Numbered from the stretch's first letter, positions 8,273 through 16,898 are shown. The stretch is DNA of 33,752 nt from Gordonia amarae NBRC 15530 (GCF_000241345.1 NZ_BAED01000060.1:1-33752); one strand, 5' to 3'. Notes: generated by a model from the sequence alone, not told the origin. Made by a program: numbers and translations.

Positions 8273-9541
8273 ATGAAAGACCGAGACGAAGCCCGCGACC
8301 CGCAGGACCCGGACGACCCGCACCTGGATGACGCCGTCGCAGCCGACGACACCGATGACTGGGTCGACGCCGACGGCTCCGAGACAACGGTGCTGCCCCC
8401 GGTCGACCGAGACTCCGGAAAACTCGCGTACGCGCAGGTCCCCGACGACGACCCTGAGAACGACGACAAAGCCGAACCCGAACGTGGGTCCCGGCGCGGG
8501 CTGCTCGGCAATCCCCTGCGGGTGGTCCTGTCCGCCGCGGTGATCGGTGCGCTCATCGCCGGCGCGATCGCGCTCGTCCAGGGCGTCGGCGACGGCGGCG
8601 ATGTCGCGAACACCGGCATCGGCGGCAAGGAGAAACTGGCCAAGAACGCCTTCACCGAATCGGTGGTCGGCGACTGCCTCGACTGGCCGGCGGGCAATCC
8701 CGGTGACCCGAAGAAGGTGAACTGCGATCTGCGGCACCGGTTCGAGGTCGCCGGGCCGCTCGACACGGCGCTCCTGCCCGGTTCGGAGTTCGGCGAGTCC
8801 GCCACCTGGCCCGGCGAGCAGCGGTTCGCCCAGATCCGCGACGAACAGTGCGCGGTGATCGTCGACCGCTACCTCGTCGGCAAACGCGACCCGAACGGCC
8901 GGTTCTCGGTGAGCATGATGTTCCCGTCGCAGGTGCAGTGGGACAAGGGCGCGCGCGCACTGCGCTGTGGCCTGCAGCAGACCGGCCCCGACAACAAGCC
9001 CGCCCAGTTCGCCGGCAAGGTGGCCAACCAGGACCAGTCGTTCAAGTGGGCCCCCGGCACCTGCGTGGGCATCGACGCCGCGCGCAAGCCGACGGCCGAG
9101 GTGAACTGTGCCGAGAAGCATTCCTTCCAGACCACCGGAACGGTCGATCTCGCGGTCAAGTTCGGTGACCGGGTGGCGAACCGGCCGTGGCCGTCGAAGG
9201 AGGAGCAGAACACCTTCCTGGCGTCGGTGTGCCCCGGCCAGGCTGAACGGTTCATGGGCGGCAAGGCGAAGCTGGAGGCCACCACGCTGAATACGCAGTG
9301 GTCGGTGATCCTGGAACCGAGCTGGCTGGCCGGCAGCCGCACCGCCGTCTGCTACCTCGGTCTGCCCGACCGCGGCGGTTTCGCCACACTCGTGGGCGAC
9401 GCCCGGGAGACGCTGCTGATCAACGGCAAGCTGCCGGTGCCGCCGCCGCAGGCCCCGCCGGGCCGGGCGCTGCCCACCCCGGTGCCGCTGCCGGGTGGCT
9501 ACGACGCCAACGACCTCGAAGTCCCCGCACCGGCCGGGTGA
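8273..9541 (+). CDS. Septum-formation-family membrane protein (Rv3835-like)
   Basis: 422 residues from ATG 8273; a GTG one codon earlier is an alternative. The cytosolic N-terminus (about 75 residues) is strongly acidic and rich in Asp/Pro. It is followed by one membrane helix at about residues 82-103 ([20 protein letters not shown]). The extracellular part contains two Septum_form-type repeats: VVGDCLDWP with [11 protein letters not shown], and APGTCVGID with [13 protein letters not shown]. These have the Cys and His pattern of that domain. A Pro-rich tail ends the protein. The family is found in actinobacterial envelope proteins, but its biochemical role is not established. Four bases separate its stop from the metallopeptidase start, so the two are probably cotranscribed, as with Rv3835-Rv3836. 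Confidence 0.88.
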   Translation: MKDRDEARDPQDPDDPHLDDAVAADDTDDWVDADGSETTVLPPVDRDSGKLAYAQVPDDDPENDDKAEPERGSRRGLLGNPLRVVLSAAVIGALIAGAIALVQGVGDGGDVANTGIGGKEKLAKNAFTESVVGDCLDWPAGNPGDPKKVNCDLRHRFEVAGPLDTALLPGSEFGESATWPGEQRFAQIRDEQCAVIVDRYLVGKRDPNGRFSVSMMFPSQVQWDKGARALRCGLQQTGPDNKPAQFAGKVANQDQSFKWAPGTCVGIDAARKPTAEVNCAEKHSFQTTGTVDLAVKFGDRVANRPWPSKEEQNTFLASVCPGQAERFMGGKAKLEATTLNTQWSVILEPSWLAGSRTAVCYLGLPDRGGFATLVGDARETLLINGKLPVPPPQAPPGRALPTPVPLPGGYDANDLEVPAPAG

Positions 9542-9545
9542 CCCG

Positions 9546-9896
9546 ATGCCCGTTCTCATGTCCGACGACGAGTTCGACGGGCTGGTCTCCGACGCGCTCG
9601 ACCAGGTCCCGGCCGAGCTGACCGCCGAGATGTCGAATGTCGTGATCCTGGTCGAACCCCGCAACGACGAGGACCCGCACCTGCTGGGCCTGTATGCGGG
9701 GGTGGCGCTCACCGAACGCACCACCGACTACGCCGGGTTCCTGCCCGACACCATCACCATCTACCGCGACGCGATCCTCGGGATGTGCCACACCCGCGCG
9801 CAGGTGGCGCACGAGGTGACGGTGACGGTGATGCACGAGATCGCCCACCACTTCGGCATCGACGACGCCTGGCTGCACTCCAATGGCTGGGGCTGA
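9546..9896 (+). CDS. Zincin-like metallopeptidase (Zincin_1/DUF1025; Rv3836-like)
   Basis: 116 residues. The hallmark is H97-E-I-A-H101 in [14 protein letters not shown], a zinc-binding HExxH followed by HFGIDD, typical of the short Zincin_1 (formerly DUF1025) family. The N-terminal half has a mixed alpha/beta look ([20 protein letters not shown]), and there is no signal peptide, so it should be cytosolic. The start at ATG 9546 was preferred to an upstream in-frame ATG inside the preceding gene because it gives the family length and a 4-bp spacing. Substrates are unknown in the family. The conserved partnership with the septum-formation protein suggests a linked job, which is inference. Confidence 0.92.
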   Translation: MPVLMSDDEFDGLVSDALDQVPAELTAEMSNVVILVEPRNDEDPHLLGLYAGVALTERTTDYAGFLPDTITIYRDAILGMCHTRAQVAHEVTVTVMHEIAHHFGIDDAWLHSNGWG

Positions 9897-9941
9897 CAGG
9901 CGGCCCCGGATACCGAATACCCGACTGTATTGTCGACGGGT

Positions 9942-10766
9942 ATGACAACCGTTTCAGTGATCACCGGCGCCGGCGGCATGGGCGTGCCCACCGCGCGCAA
10001 CCTCGGCACCGACCACCACATCGTCCTGTTCGACAACTCGCAGGACCGCCTCGACGCGGCCGTCGCGGCGCTCGACGGCATCGAGGTCACCACTGTTCTC
10101 GGTGACGTCACCGACCGCGCCGCCGTCGACGCACTGTTCGCGACCGCGACCGGCATCGGCCCCATCGCATCTGTCGTACACACCGCCGGCGTCAGCCCGA
10201 GCATGGGCGACGCCGAATTCATCTCCCGCATCAACGCACTCGGCACCGTCAACGTCGACGAGGCGCTGCTCGCGCTGGCCTCCGGCGCCGTCGCCGACGG
10301 GGCCGCGATCGTCAACGTGGCGTCGATGGCCGCCCACCTCGTACCGGCCGAACTCATCCCCGAGACACTGTTCCCCGGCGCGCTGACCGACCCCGACGCC
10401 TTCGTCGCGGCCCTGCTGGAGACATACGCACCGTTCCCCGCCGAAGCCCGGTCGGGTTTCTCGTACGCGGTCAGCAAAGGCTTCGTGAAGTGGTACTCGT
10501 CGGCGCAGGCCGAACGCTTCACCGCCGCCGGCATCCGCATCGTGTCGGTGTCCCCCGGCTCCGTCGACACCGAGATGGGCAGGCTCGAAGCCGAATCCGG
10601 CGCCGGCGCGATGGTCGAGGGCGCCAACGTGCCGCGCTGGGGCACCGCCCAGGAGATGGCCGACCTGTTCACCTACTGTGTGAGCGACAAGGCCGGATAC
10701 CTCACCGGCACAGACATTCTCAACGACGGCGGAGTGGTGGCGAGTATGCGGGCACGGCAGGGTTGA
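9942..10766 (+). CDS. Short-chain dehydrogenase/reductase
   Basis: 274 residues from ATG 9942. The Rossmann fold opens with VSVITGAGGMG (TGxxxGxG-type dinucleotide site, residues 8-14). This is followed by an acidic residue after strand 2 (LFDNS), which hints at NAD(H) preference. Later landmarks are HTAGVSP (the NAG-like element has A-G after His-Thr), the catalytic S128 in NVASMA, and Y175-A-V-S-K179. Two extra helices around residues 140-165 form a lid-like insertion between Ser and Tyr. The substrate cannot be inferred. It is followed 3 bp later by the convergent DUF1059 gene. I do not know an M. tuberculosis counterpart at this position, so it may be an insertion in this lineage. Confidence 0.92.
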   Translation: MTTVSVITGAGGMGVPTARNLGTDHHIVLFDNSQDRLDAAVAALDGIEVTTVLGDVTDRAAVDALFATATGIGPIASVVHTAGVSPSMGDAEFISRINALGTVNVDEALLALASGAVADGAAIVNVASMAAHLVPAELIPETLFPGALTDPDAFVAALLETYAPFPAEARSGFSYAVSKGFVKWYSSAQAERFTAAGIRIVSVSPGSVDTEMGRLEAESGAGAMVEGANVPRWGTAQEMADLFTYCVSDKAGYLTGTDILNDGGVVASMRARQG

Positions 10767-10769
10767 GAG

Positions 10770-11006
10770 CTATGACTGCGGCAGGGCCGCGAAGTCGGCC
10801 TTGGCCTGGTTGTACCACTTGAGTCCCGAAACAGGCCGCCGCCAACGGCTTTTCATGTCCTTGCGGGCCGGGATGTGGGCCTGATCGCCGGCGTCGACGA
10901 GTTCTTTGAGGTGCTTATCCTGCAGGTGGATCACATCGTCGGCGCTCTCGCCCCGGTGCGCGTGGTCGCAGGGTCCGCCGAGTTCACGGCAGGTCATGGT
11001 CTTCAT
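10770..11006 (-). CDS. DUF1059 family small protein
   Basis: 78 residues from ATG 11006, preceded by a strong AAGGAGAACCACC ribosome-binding site. The longer open frame upstream (to 11240) has none. The core MKTMTCRELGGPCDHAHRGE followed by SADDVIHLQDKHLKELVDAG matches the DUF1059 pattern (MKTMTCxxLGGxCxxxFxG...DxxxxHxKxxH). The paired cysteines C6 and C13 and several histidines suggest metal binding. An extra basic, Trp-containing tail of ~27 residues follows the core. The role is unknown. It is transcribed toward the SDR gene, three bases away, with no visible terminator. The gap 11007-11164 shows nothing recognisable. Confidence 0.9.
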   Translation of the reverse strand: MKTMTCRELGGPCDHAHRGESADDVIHLQDKHLKELVDAGDQAHIPARKDMKSRWRRPVSGLKWYNQAKADFAALPQS

Positions 11007-11164
11007 GGTGGTTCTCCTTCGCATCAACTTGCTGACGAAATCCACGGTAGAACCTTTCCCACCGCACCACTTCTCGATTCCTGACCACCTCCACCGATCC
11101 GTCGGCGGGTCGATCTGCCACGGGGACAAGGGGGCCGAAATCAGGTCCGCCGCATGAGCACAGC

Positions 11165-11827
11165 TCAGCCCATCGGTTCGACGACGAGGGGCTCGTCGTC
11201 GCGGCCGAAGGGGGCGGGGGTGGCGCCCCAGCGTTTGCATACCCAGACTCCGGCGTCGGTGTACTCGATCTCGACCGATCCGGTGTTGGGCAACCGGGTG
11301 GCGGCGGCGAACTTCGCGTCGATACCGGTGAGGTGCGAGGCGATGAGCCGGATGGCGGCGCCGTGGCTGATGACGTACACGTCGCGCGGGTCGGGGCCGG
11401 TGAGGTGGGCGGCGACGAGGTGGTCGATCACCGGCAGGAAGCGGCCGTGCACCATCGTCAGTGATTCACCGCCGGGGAGTTGGGCGTCGAAATCGCCTGC
11501 GTACCAACGGTTGACGATATCGGTGAAGACGCCATGCGCCTCCTCGTCGTGGCGGGATTCGAGGTCACCCACCTGCACCTCGTGGATGCCTTCGAGAGCG
11601 ACGGGATCCACGTCCCACACCGAGGCGATGGCCTCGGCGGTCTCCCGGGCCCGGCGGGCCAGCGAACTGATCAGCACCGGCTCACCCGCGGTCCGGTTGT
11701 CGAGACCGAACCGGACCCCTTGGCGCACACCGAAATCGGTGAGCGAGTCACCGGGCAGCGCGGTATCGAGACGGTGCATCACATTGGCGGTGGTCTCGCC
11801 GTGGCGGACCAGGTGCAGGGTCGGCAT
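11165..11827 (-). CDS. Histidine phosphatase (phosphoglycerate mutase-like; Rv3837c-like)
   Basis: 220 residues. The N-terminal LVRHGETTAN carries R8-H9-G10, with H9 the phospho-accepting histidine. The second catalytic histidine is in VYVISHGAAIRL, about residue 160. The branch with ARRARETAEAIA is the usual third arginine region. The enzyme is cofactor-independent in appearance and likely a phosphatase rather than a glycolytic mutase, because it lacks the long mutase insertion. Its ATG directly abuts the stop codon of pheA, so the two are cotranscribed, with ribosome binding from within pheA. Substrate is unknown; the coupling to phenylalanine synthesis is conserved in mycobacteria (Rv3838c-Rv3837c, from memory). 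Confidence 0.92.
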   Translation of the reverse strand: MPTLHLVRHGETTANVMHRLDTALPGDSLTDFGVRQGVRFGLDNRTAGEPVLISSLARRARETAEAIASVWDVDPVALEGIHEVQVGDLESRHDEEAHGVFTDIVNRWYAGDFDAQLPGGESLTMVHGRFLPVIDHLVAAHLTGPDPRDVYVISHGAAIRLIASHLTGIDAKFAAATRLPNTGSVEIEYTDAGVWVCKRWGATPAPFGRDDEPLVVEPMG

Positions 11828-12814
11828 CTAACCCTCCCCTCGGGTCAGGCCGTCGAACCACCGGACGCTGTCGGCGGTGTCCGGGGGCGGCGAGCCGACT
11901 GCGGTCTCGGCGGGCCACGATCCCAGGTACACAACGGATTCGACGTTCCGGTGCAGGGCGCGCAATGCCTCGCCGACCGCGTCGTCGGCGATATGCCCGA
12001 CGGCGTCGAGATAGAAGCGGTACTGCCCGGCGTAGGTCTTGCCCGCGCTCAGGTCGCGCCGCGGCCTGGACTCGATCCGTGTGAGATCGACTTTGCGCGC
12101 GGCGAATTCGTCCATCGCCCGCATCAGGCTGCCGGGTTCGTTGGGCAGGCCGAGGATGACGGCCGTGCGGTCGCCGCCGGTGGGTGCGGGCGGCGCCGCG
12201 GGGCGCCCGACGAGCAGGAACCGGGTGACCGCGTCCTCGGCGTCGGCGACACCGTCGGCCAGGACCGTCAGCCCGTGCAGCTCGGCGGCGAGCCCGGTGG
12301 TGATGGCCGCGTCGGCACGCCCCTCCTCCACGTCGACCGCGGCCCCGGCATTCGATGATGCGACGGCGAAAACCGCTTGTGGGTAAAGTTTCTCGATGCT
12401 CATCCGGACCTGCGCCGACGCCACCGGGTAGGCGGCGATCCGGCGGACCTGGTCGGCTTCGAGCGGACGGGCGGCCGCCACGGTGAACGCGATCGGCAGA
12501 CTCACCTCGGCGAACACCTGCACCCGCTTGCCGTCCACCGGCACCAGCGCGTCCATCGTCGCCGGCACCGAACCCTCCAGCGAACTCTCGATGGGCACAC
12601 ACCCGTAGTCGGCCTCGCCGGAACGGACCATCGCGATGGTGGCGGCGGGATTGGCGGCGGCGATGGTCGTGACGTCGGCGGTACCGATGCCGGGGACGTC
12701 CTGGAGCGGTAGCCGCTCGGCGAGCAACCGCTGCAGCGCCATCTCGGTGAAGGTACCCGCGGGACCGAAGTAGGCGATCACCGTCGGGTCCGTAACAGTC
12801 TGGGCAGGCACCAC
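11828..12814 (-). CDS. pheA: Prephenate dehydratase
   Basis: 328 residues from GTG 12814 (TTG 12817 and GTG 12811 are alternatives in the run TTGGTGGTG). It converts prephenate to phenylpyruvate in phenylalanine biosynthesis. The PDT domain begins VIAYFGPAGTFTEMALQRL and includes the ESSLEGSV stretch. The TRF motif in AVTRFLLVGRP gives the catalytic Thr and Phe pair. The ACT regulatory domain (about residues 195-275) carries LPNEPGSLMRAMDEFAARK and the phenylalanine-sensing motif ESRP in TRIESRPRRD. So feedback inhibition by phenylalanine is expected. There is no fused chorismate mutase. The gene leads a two-gene unit with the histidine phosphatase. Confidence 0.97.
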   Translation of the reverse strand: MVPAQTVTDPTVIAYFGPAGTFTEMALQRLLAERLPLQDVPGIGTADVTTIAAANPAATIAMVRSGEADYGCVPIESSLEGSVPATMDALVPVDGKRVQVFAEVSLPIAFTVAAARPLEADQVRRIAAYPVASAQVRMSIEKLYPQAVFAVASSNAGAAVDVEEGRADAAITTGLAAELHGLTVLADGVADAEDAVTRFLLVGRPAAPPAPTGGDRTAVILGLPNEPGSLMRAMDEFAARKVDLTRIESRPRRDLSAGKTYAGQYRFYLDAVGHIADDAVGEALRALHRNVESVVYLGSWPAETAVGSPPPDTADSVRWFDGLTRGEG

Positions 12815-12902
12815 CAAAGATTACCGGCAGCCGGTGACCGGATCCCCGGCGTTTAGGTCCTTGTGACCAAATGTTCGCAATGACTTCCACTCGAGCCGCA
12901 GA

Positions 12903-12921
12903 TTAGGTTAGGGTTGCCTTA
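12903..12921 (+). promoter_or_regulatory. IdeR/DtxR iron box upstream of DUF2470 gene
   Basis: TTAGGTTAGGGTTGCCTTA matches the remembered 19-bp IdeR consensus TTAGGTTAGSCTAACCTAA at 15 of 19 positions, with a perfect left half. It lies 71 bp before the ATG at 12993 and about 90 bp from the divergent pheA start. In M. tuberculosis the homologous gene Rv3839 is reported as IdeR-controlled. The rest of the gap 12815-12992 shows no other clear motif. Confidence 0.75.
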
Positions 12922-12992
12922 TTGATGCACGCCACACCGGTCCGCGCCGACGAAGCGGACCCCCGACCACCACCCAGGCGCGAGGAGCACTC

Positions 12993-13745
12993 ATGACACA
13001 AGCGGTCACCAGCCGGCCATCACACGCTGAGCTCATCGTCACCGCCTGTCGCCGGGTCTCCGACGCCATGCTCGCCGTCGAAGGCACCGAACCCACCCCG
13101 CTGTCGGTGGTGCACCTGTTCGAGTCGCAGGCCTTCATCCTCGCCCCCACCGACGGCGACGCCATGGCTGCGGTCCACGAAGCCGACGGCCTCGCCGCCA
13201 TGCTCGAGATCACCGACTGCGCCCCCATCGACCTGCGCGAACGCGTCCGCTCCCTCATCTGGCTCAACGGCACCCTCTTCCCCGTGCCCGCCGGCCTCGA
13301 ACGCGACCTCGCCGTCGAGATCGCCACCGAGCACCCCGACGACGGCCTCCTCGACGTCGGCCACGGCCACTCCCTGCTCCGGCTCCAGCTCAACTCCGCC
13401 GTCATCGCCACCGGCTCCGGCGCCGCGTCGGTCACCGCGGGCGAACTCGCCGGCGCCAGCCCCGACCCGTTCTGGGAGTACGAGAACGACTGGATCGCCC
13501 ACCTCGACGCCGATCACGCCGACATGGTCGGCCAGTTCGCCCGCAAACTGCCCAGCCATCTGCGCACCGGCCGCGTCCGGCCCCTCGGCCTCGACCGCTT
13601 CGGCATCCGCTTCCGCATCGAAGGCCCCGACGGCGACAACGACGTCCGGCTCTCCTTCCCCCGCCCGGTCACCGACGTCCAGGAACTGTCGTACGCCCTG
13701 CGCGGCCTGGCCGGCTGCCCGTTCATCAACAGCCTGCCCGAGTGA
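12993..13745 (+). CDS. DUF2470 domain protein (Rv3839-like), iron-responsive
   Basis: 250 residues from ATG 12993, preceded by GAGGAG. The N-terminal half contains an amphipathic pattern (LIVTACRRVSDAMLAVEGTE), and the middle resembles the FMN-binding split-barrel region (LRERVRSLIWLNGTLFPVPA). The C-terminal ~90 residues contain the DUF2470-type stretch FWEYENDWIAHLDADHADMV, followed by LDRFGIRFRIEGPDG and a final LRGLAGCPFINSLPE. In other bacteria this domain is attached to heme-handling split-barrel proteins (HugZ type). A role in heme or iron handling is therefore reasonable but not shown. The IdeR-like box upstream predicts repression when iron is plentiful. It begins the three-gene run DUF2470-CPBP-LCP. 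The 20-bp gap to the next gene suggests cotranscription. Confidence 0.85.
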   Translation: MTQAVTSRPSHAELIVTACRRVSDAMLAVEGTEPTPLSVVHLFESQAFILAPTDGDAMAAVHEADGLAAMLEITDCAPIDLRERVRSLIWLNGTLFPVPAGLERDLAVEIATEHPDDGLLDVGHGHSLLRLQLNSAVIATGSGAASVTAGELAGASPDPFWEYENDWIAHLDADHADMVGQFARKLPSHLRTGRVRPLGLDRFGIRFRIEGPDGDNDVRLSFPRPVTDVQELSYALRGLAGCPFINSLPE

Positions 13746-13766
13746 ACTGGCGCTAGCCTTGCGCGT

Positions 13767-14573
13767 GTGCGCTCGCGGCTTCGTCTGATCCTTCATCCCC
13801 CGGACCGAACCGGGATCGACGTCGTCACCGATCCGGCGTCCCGGCGCGGCATCCTCATCGAGCTGGTGATCGTCGGGATCCTCACGTTCGCGTTCTCCGC
13901 GCTGTCGGCGGCGCTGTCCCTGCTGGAGGCGCAGCTCGGTGCCGGGATCAGCGACACCACCGTCGCACTCAATCCGTCGACGTCGAGCAATGCGGCGATC
14001 GACGCCGTCCGCGAGATCATGCGGGCGGTCCGGCTGTTCGCGATCGCCGCGCTCGGGGCGTACCTGCTGTGGCGCGGCGGACTGCTGCGCAGGGCCGGGC
14101 TCGGCCGCGGACCCCGGGCGTCCGACGTTCCGCCCGGACTGGCCCTGGCCGCTGCCGTCGGGCTGCCCGGCCTGGCGCTGGTCGCCGTCGCGCGCCTGCT
14201 CGGTCTCAACGCGAGTCTCGTCCCTGCCGAGACCGACGGCCTGTGGTGGCGGTGGCCGATCCTGATCCTCCTCGCCGTCGGCAACGGCGCCGCCGAGGAG
14301 ATCGTGGTGGTCGCCTACTTCATCACCCGGCTGCGGCAACTCGGTCTCGGCGCCGACGGCGCGCTGGCCTCGAGTGCCCTGCTGCGCGGCGGCTACCACC
14401 TGTACCAGGGCGTCGGCGCCGGTCTCGGGAATGCCGTCATGGGGCTGATCTTCGGCCGCTGGTACCAGCTCACCGGGCGGGTATGGCCGCTGGTGATCGC
14501 GCACTCCGTCATGGACATCGTCGCGTTTGTCGGTTATGCCCTGCTACACGACCAGCTGTCGTGGATAAATTGA
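13767..14573 (+). CDS. CPBP (Abi/CAAX-like) intramembrane protein
   Basis: 268 residues from GTG 13767, 20 bp after the DUF2470 gene. About eight membrane helices are visible. The family motifs are present in the C-terminal half: E177-E178 in NGAAEEIVVVAYF, H211 in RGGYHLYQG, and H246 in IAHSVMD. The Arg expected at the sixth position of EExxxR is Val here. As I remember it, many actinobacterial members share this form, and the two glutamates and two histidines that form the metal site are intact. Members include CAAX prenyl endopeptidases and bacteriocin-immunity proteins; no prenylated substrate is known here. The extra loop (about residues 50-80) is rich in Ser/Asn. It is inserted between the counterparts of Rv3839 and Rv3840. 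Confidence 0.88.
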   Translation: MRSRLRLILHPPDRTGIDVVTDPASRRGILIELVIVGILTFAFSALSAALSLLEAQLGAGISDTTVALNPSTSSNAAIDAVREIMRAVRLFAIAALGAYLLWRGGLLRRAGLGRGPRASDVPPGLALAAAVGLPGLALVAVARLLGLNASLVPAETDGLWWRWPILILLAVGNGAAEEIVVVAYFITRLRQLGLGADGALASSALLRGGYHLYQGVGAGLGNAVMGLIFGRWYQLTGRVWPLVIAHSVMDIVAFVGYALLHDQLSWIN

Positions 14574-14652
14574 TCGGCCGGCCGCAGCGGGGTGTCGGTC
14601 AGATAGGTGGCATCGGCGGCTTCACAGCATCTCGATGCGTAGATTTGGTCGG

Positions 14653-16215
14653 ATGAACGGGAACGAACCGCCGAACAAGCGACGCCGAGGGACCGAACCC
14701 CCGGTGCCGCCGGCCGGCGCGCGCCCGCACATGATCCCCCGGCTCACGCCCGACGGCCCCGCCGCCCGTGGCCGGCACGAGGCGCCGCCCCAGCGCGACG
14801 CGAGGCCCCAGCAGCCGGGCCCCCGGCAGCATCCCCCGCACGGGCCGGGGCCGCATCGCAGGCCGGTCGCGCCCCCACCCGCGGCGCCGATCCCCCAGCT
14901 CGACCCGCAGGACCGGCAGCCGGCGCGGCGCGGTCCACACCACCAGCCCGGCCCGCCCCAATCCGGTCATCGCCAGCCCGATCCGCACGCACCCACCGTC
15001 GTCGGGGGCAGGCCGGCCGAGGACTCGCCCGCACTCGCCTACTCGAAGACGCCCGGCGGCCACGGCCATCAGCCGCCCCACCCCGCCCAGCCACCTCAGC
15101 AGGGCCGGCCGGGATCTCCTGCGCCGGGCCATCTGGATCCGGTGCGGGTGCCACCGCAGCGGCACAACTACCAGCAGGCCCCGGCCGGTCCACCCCAGCA
15201 CGGCGCCCCGTTCCCACCGTCGGCGCCGCGCTCACGCAACCCGTTCCGGCGTCGCTCCGGCCGCAGGCTCCGGCTCGGGCGCATCGCCCTGATGGTGGTG
15301 ATCGCGCTGCTCGTCACGACGATCGGGTCGCTGTTCTACTACGACAGCAAGTTGCACCGCGTCGACGCCCTCGCCTCGTACGCTGGCCGTCCCGGCCCCA
15401 CCCCCGGCAGCACGTGGCTGATCGTCGGCACCGACTCCCGCGAGGGTCTGTCGCAGGCCGACAAGGACCGTCTGGCCACCGGCGACAGCGACGGCTCGCG
15501 CACCGACACCATCATGCTGGTGCACAAACCGCCGAGCGGTAAGTCGATGATCATCTCCATCCCCCGCGACCTGTACGTCGACATCCCCGGCAACGGTCAG
15601 CGAAAGATCAACGCCGCCTTCAACTTCGGCGGCCCCAAGCTGCTGGTGCAGACGGTCGAACAGCTCACCAAGATGCGCATCGACCACTATGGCGAGATCG
15701 GCTTCGGCGGGTTCGCCGACCTCGTCGACGCCGTCGGCGGCGTCAACATCTGCATCGACACGAACCTGCGCGACCCCAAGGCGGGGCTGCGCCTGAAGAA
15801 GGGCTGCCACGACCTCAACGGCAAACAGGCCCTCGGACTGGTGCGCACCCGCGCCTTCCCCAACGCCGACCTCGAACGCGTGGTCAACCAGCGCAAATTC
15901 CTCGGCGCGCTGATGGCCAAGGCGACCAGCCCCGGTGTGGTGCTCAATCCGTTCCGGCTCGTGCCGTTCGTGAACGGTGCCGTCGGTTCGCTGACCGTCG
16001 ACAAGAAGGACCACATCTGGAATCTCGTCAGCCTGGCGATGGCATTACGTGGTAAACCCATCACCACGACAACCCCCAATGCGGGTTCCCAGGTCACCGA
16101 CGACGGCGATTCACTCATCGTGGGTTCCAACACAGAAGAATTCTTCACCTACCTACGCAAGGGCAAGCCCGTCCCGGACGAGCTGATCCAAAACAGCGGT
16201 GGCGCAATCAAATAG
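14653..16215 (+). CDS. LytR-CpsA-Psr (LCP) cell-wall ligase
   Basis: 520 residues from ATG 14653; ATG 14635 would add six residues, and neither start has a good ribosome-binding site. The first ~205 residues are cytosolic and extremely rich in Pro, Gln, His and Arg, probably disordered. A membrane helix follows at about residues 208-229. The extracellular LCP domain runs from about 257 to 460: STWLIVGTDSREGLS, SRTDTIMLVHKP, MIISIPRDLYVDIPG, KINAAFNFGGP, and VVNQRKFLGAL. These contain the Arg and Asp residues that bind the pyrophosphate and lipid carrier. LCP enzymes transfer glycopolymers (arabinogalactan in this order) to peptidoglycan. The LytR_C domain found in some relatives is absent. 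It sits between the DUF2470 gene and ferritin, so iron may influence it; the M. tuberculosis counterpart Rv3840 is much shorter (from memory). Confidence 0.93.
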   Translation: MNGNEPPNKRRRGTEPPVPPAGARPHMIPRLTPDGPAARGRHEAPPQRDARPQQPGPRQHPPHGPGPHRRPVAPPPAAPIPQLDPQDRQPARRGPHHQPGPPQSGHRQPDPHAPTVVGGRPAEDSPALAYSKTPGGHGHQPPHPAQPPQQGRPGSPAPGHLDPVRVPPQRHNYQQAPAGPPQHGAPFPPSAPRSRNPFRRRSGRRLRLGRIALMVVIALLVTTIGSLFYYDSKLHRVDALASYAGRPGPTPGSTWLIVGTDSREGLSQADKDRLATGDSDGSRTDTIMLVHKPPSGKSMIISIPRDLYVDIPGNGQRKINAAFNFGGPKLLVQTVEQLTKMRIDHYGEIGFGGFADLVDAVGGVNICIDTNLRDPKAGLRLKKGCHDLNGKQALGLVRTRAFPNADLERVVNQRKFLGALMAKATSPGVVLNPFRLVPFVNGAVGSLTVDKKDHIWNLVSLAMALRGKPITTTTPNAGSQVTDDGDSLIVGSNTEEFFTYLRKGKPVPDELIQNSGGAIK

Positions 16216-16236
16216 CAAACTCGGCGCTTTTCCAGA

Positions 16237-16255
16237 ATTGATGAGGCTTACCTAA
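16237..16255 (+). promoter_or_regulatory. IdeR-like box 1 upstream of bfrB
   Basis: ATTGATGAGGCTTACCTAA matches 14 of 19 positions of the remembered IdeR consensus, with the right half nearly complete. It is 22 bp after the LCP stop and about 80 bp before the ferritin start. In M. tuberculosis, IdeR binds tandem boxes upstream of bfrB and activates it. Confidence 0.5.
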
Positions 16256-16271
16256 TAAAGGCTGGTCAGCG

Positions 16272-16290
16272 GTAGGTTTGCCTTACTAAT
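16272..16290 (+). promoter_or_regulatory. IdeR-like box 2 upstream of bfrB
   Basis: GTAGGTTTGCCTTACTAAT matches 13 of 19 positions, with a good left half (TAGGTT). It starts 35 bp after box 1, about three helical turns, so two dimers could sit on the same face of the helix. It is a weaker match than the box at 12903. Confidence 0.45.
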
Positions 16291-16334
16291 ATTAGGGTGA
16301 CTTTGGATGCGCAAAGGGTCTTTGTACTCCTAAC

Positions 16335-16898
16335 ATGACCGATATGACTGAGCTGATCGACAAAACCGTACGCACCAAATTCCACGATCTCCTGCACGAG
16401 CAGATCGCCAACGAGTTCTCCGCCTCGCAGCAGTACATCGCGGTCGCCGTCTACTACGACAACATCGACATGCCGCAGATGGCGCGCCACTTCTACCGCC
16501 AGGCCGTCGAAGAGCGCAACCACGCGATGATGATCCTGCAGTACTTCCTCGACCGCGACATGCACATCGAGCTCCCCGGTATCGACGTCCCGCGCTCGGA
16601 CTTCGACAACTACCAGGCACCCATCGACCTGGCCCTGGCCCAGGAGAAGCGCGTCACCCAGCAGATCGTCGACCTGGCCCGCGCCGCCCGCGACAACGGC
16701 GACTACCTCGGCGAGCAGTTCATGCAGTGGTTCCTCAAGGAGCAGGTCGAGGAAGTGGCCACCATGACCACCCTGCAGACCATCGCCGAACGCGCCAACG
16801 GCAACCTGTTCGACGTCGAGAACTTCGTCGAGCGCGAGTTGGGCGGTGCCGCGAGCACCGACGCCACCGCGCCGGCCGCGGCGGGCGGGACCATCTGA
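16335..16898 (+). CDS. bfrB: Ferritin, BfrB type (heme-free iron storage)
   Basis: 187 residues. It stores iron as ferric mineral in a 24-subunit cage and oxidises ferrous iron at an internal di-iron site. Visible ligands are E22 in LLHEQIANEFSASQQY, the EE(R)NHAMM pair E60 and H63, and glutamates in LAQEKRVTQQI and EQFMQWFLKEQVEEV. It is clearly close to mycobacterial BfrB, with the family's C-terminal Ala/Thr/Pro-rich tail. There is no methionine at the expected heme position of bacterioferritin, so it is a ferritin rather than a bacterioferritin. Two IdeR-like boxes lie upstream. A strong hairpin lies downstream, convergent with the DUF5926 gene. The ribosome-binding site is weak (AAAGGG about 20 bases upstream). 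Confidence 0.96.
   Translation: MTDMTELIDKTVRTKFHDLLHEQIANEFSASQQYIAVAVYYDNIDMPQMARHFYRQAVEERNHAMMILQYFLDRDMHIELPGIDVPRSDFDNYQAPIDLALAQEKRVTQQIVDLARAARDNGDYLGEQFMQWFLKEQVEEVATMTTLQTIAERANGNLFDVENFVERELGGAASTDATAPAAAGGTI

Noticed and set aside
6905..9724. A 939-codon open frame on the minus strand covering serS and beyond
   Set aside because: Only 6905-8161 is serS. The rest is antisense to the septum-formation gene and reads as low-complexity Arg/Gly-type sequence, a high-GC shadow frame.
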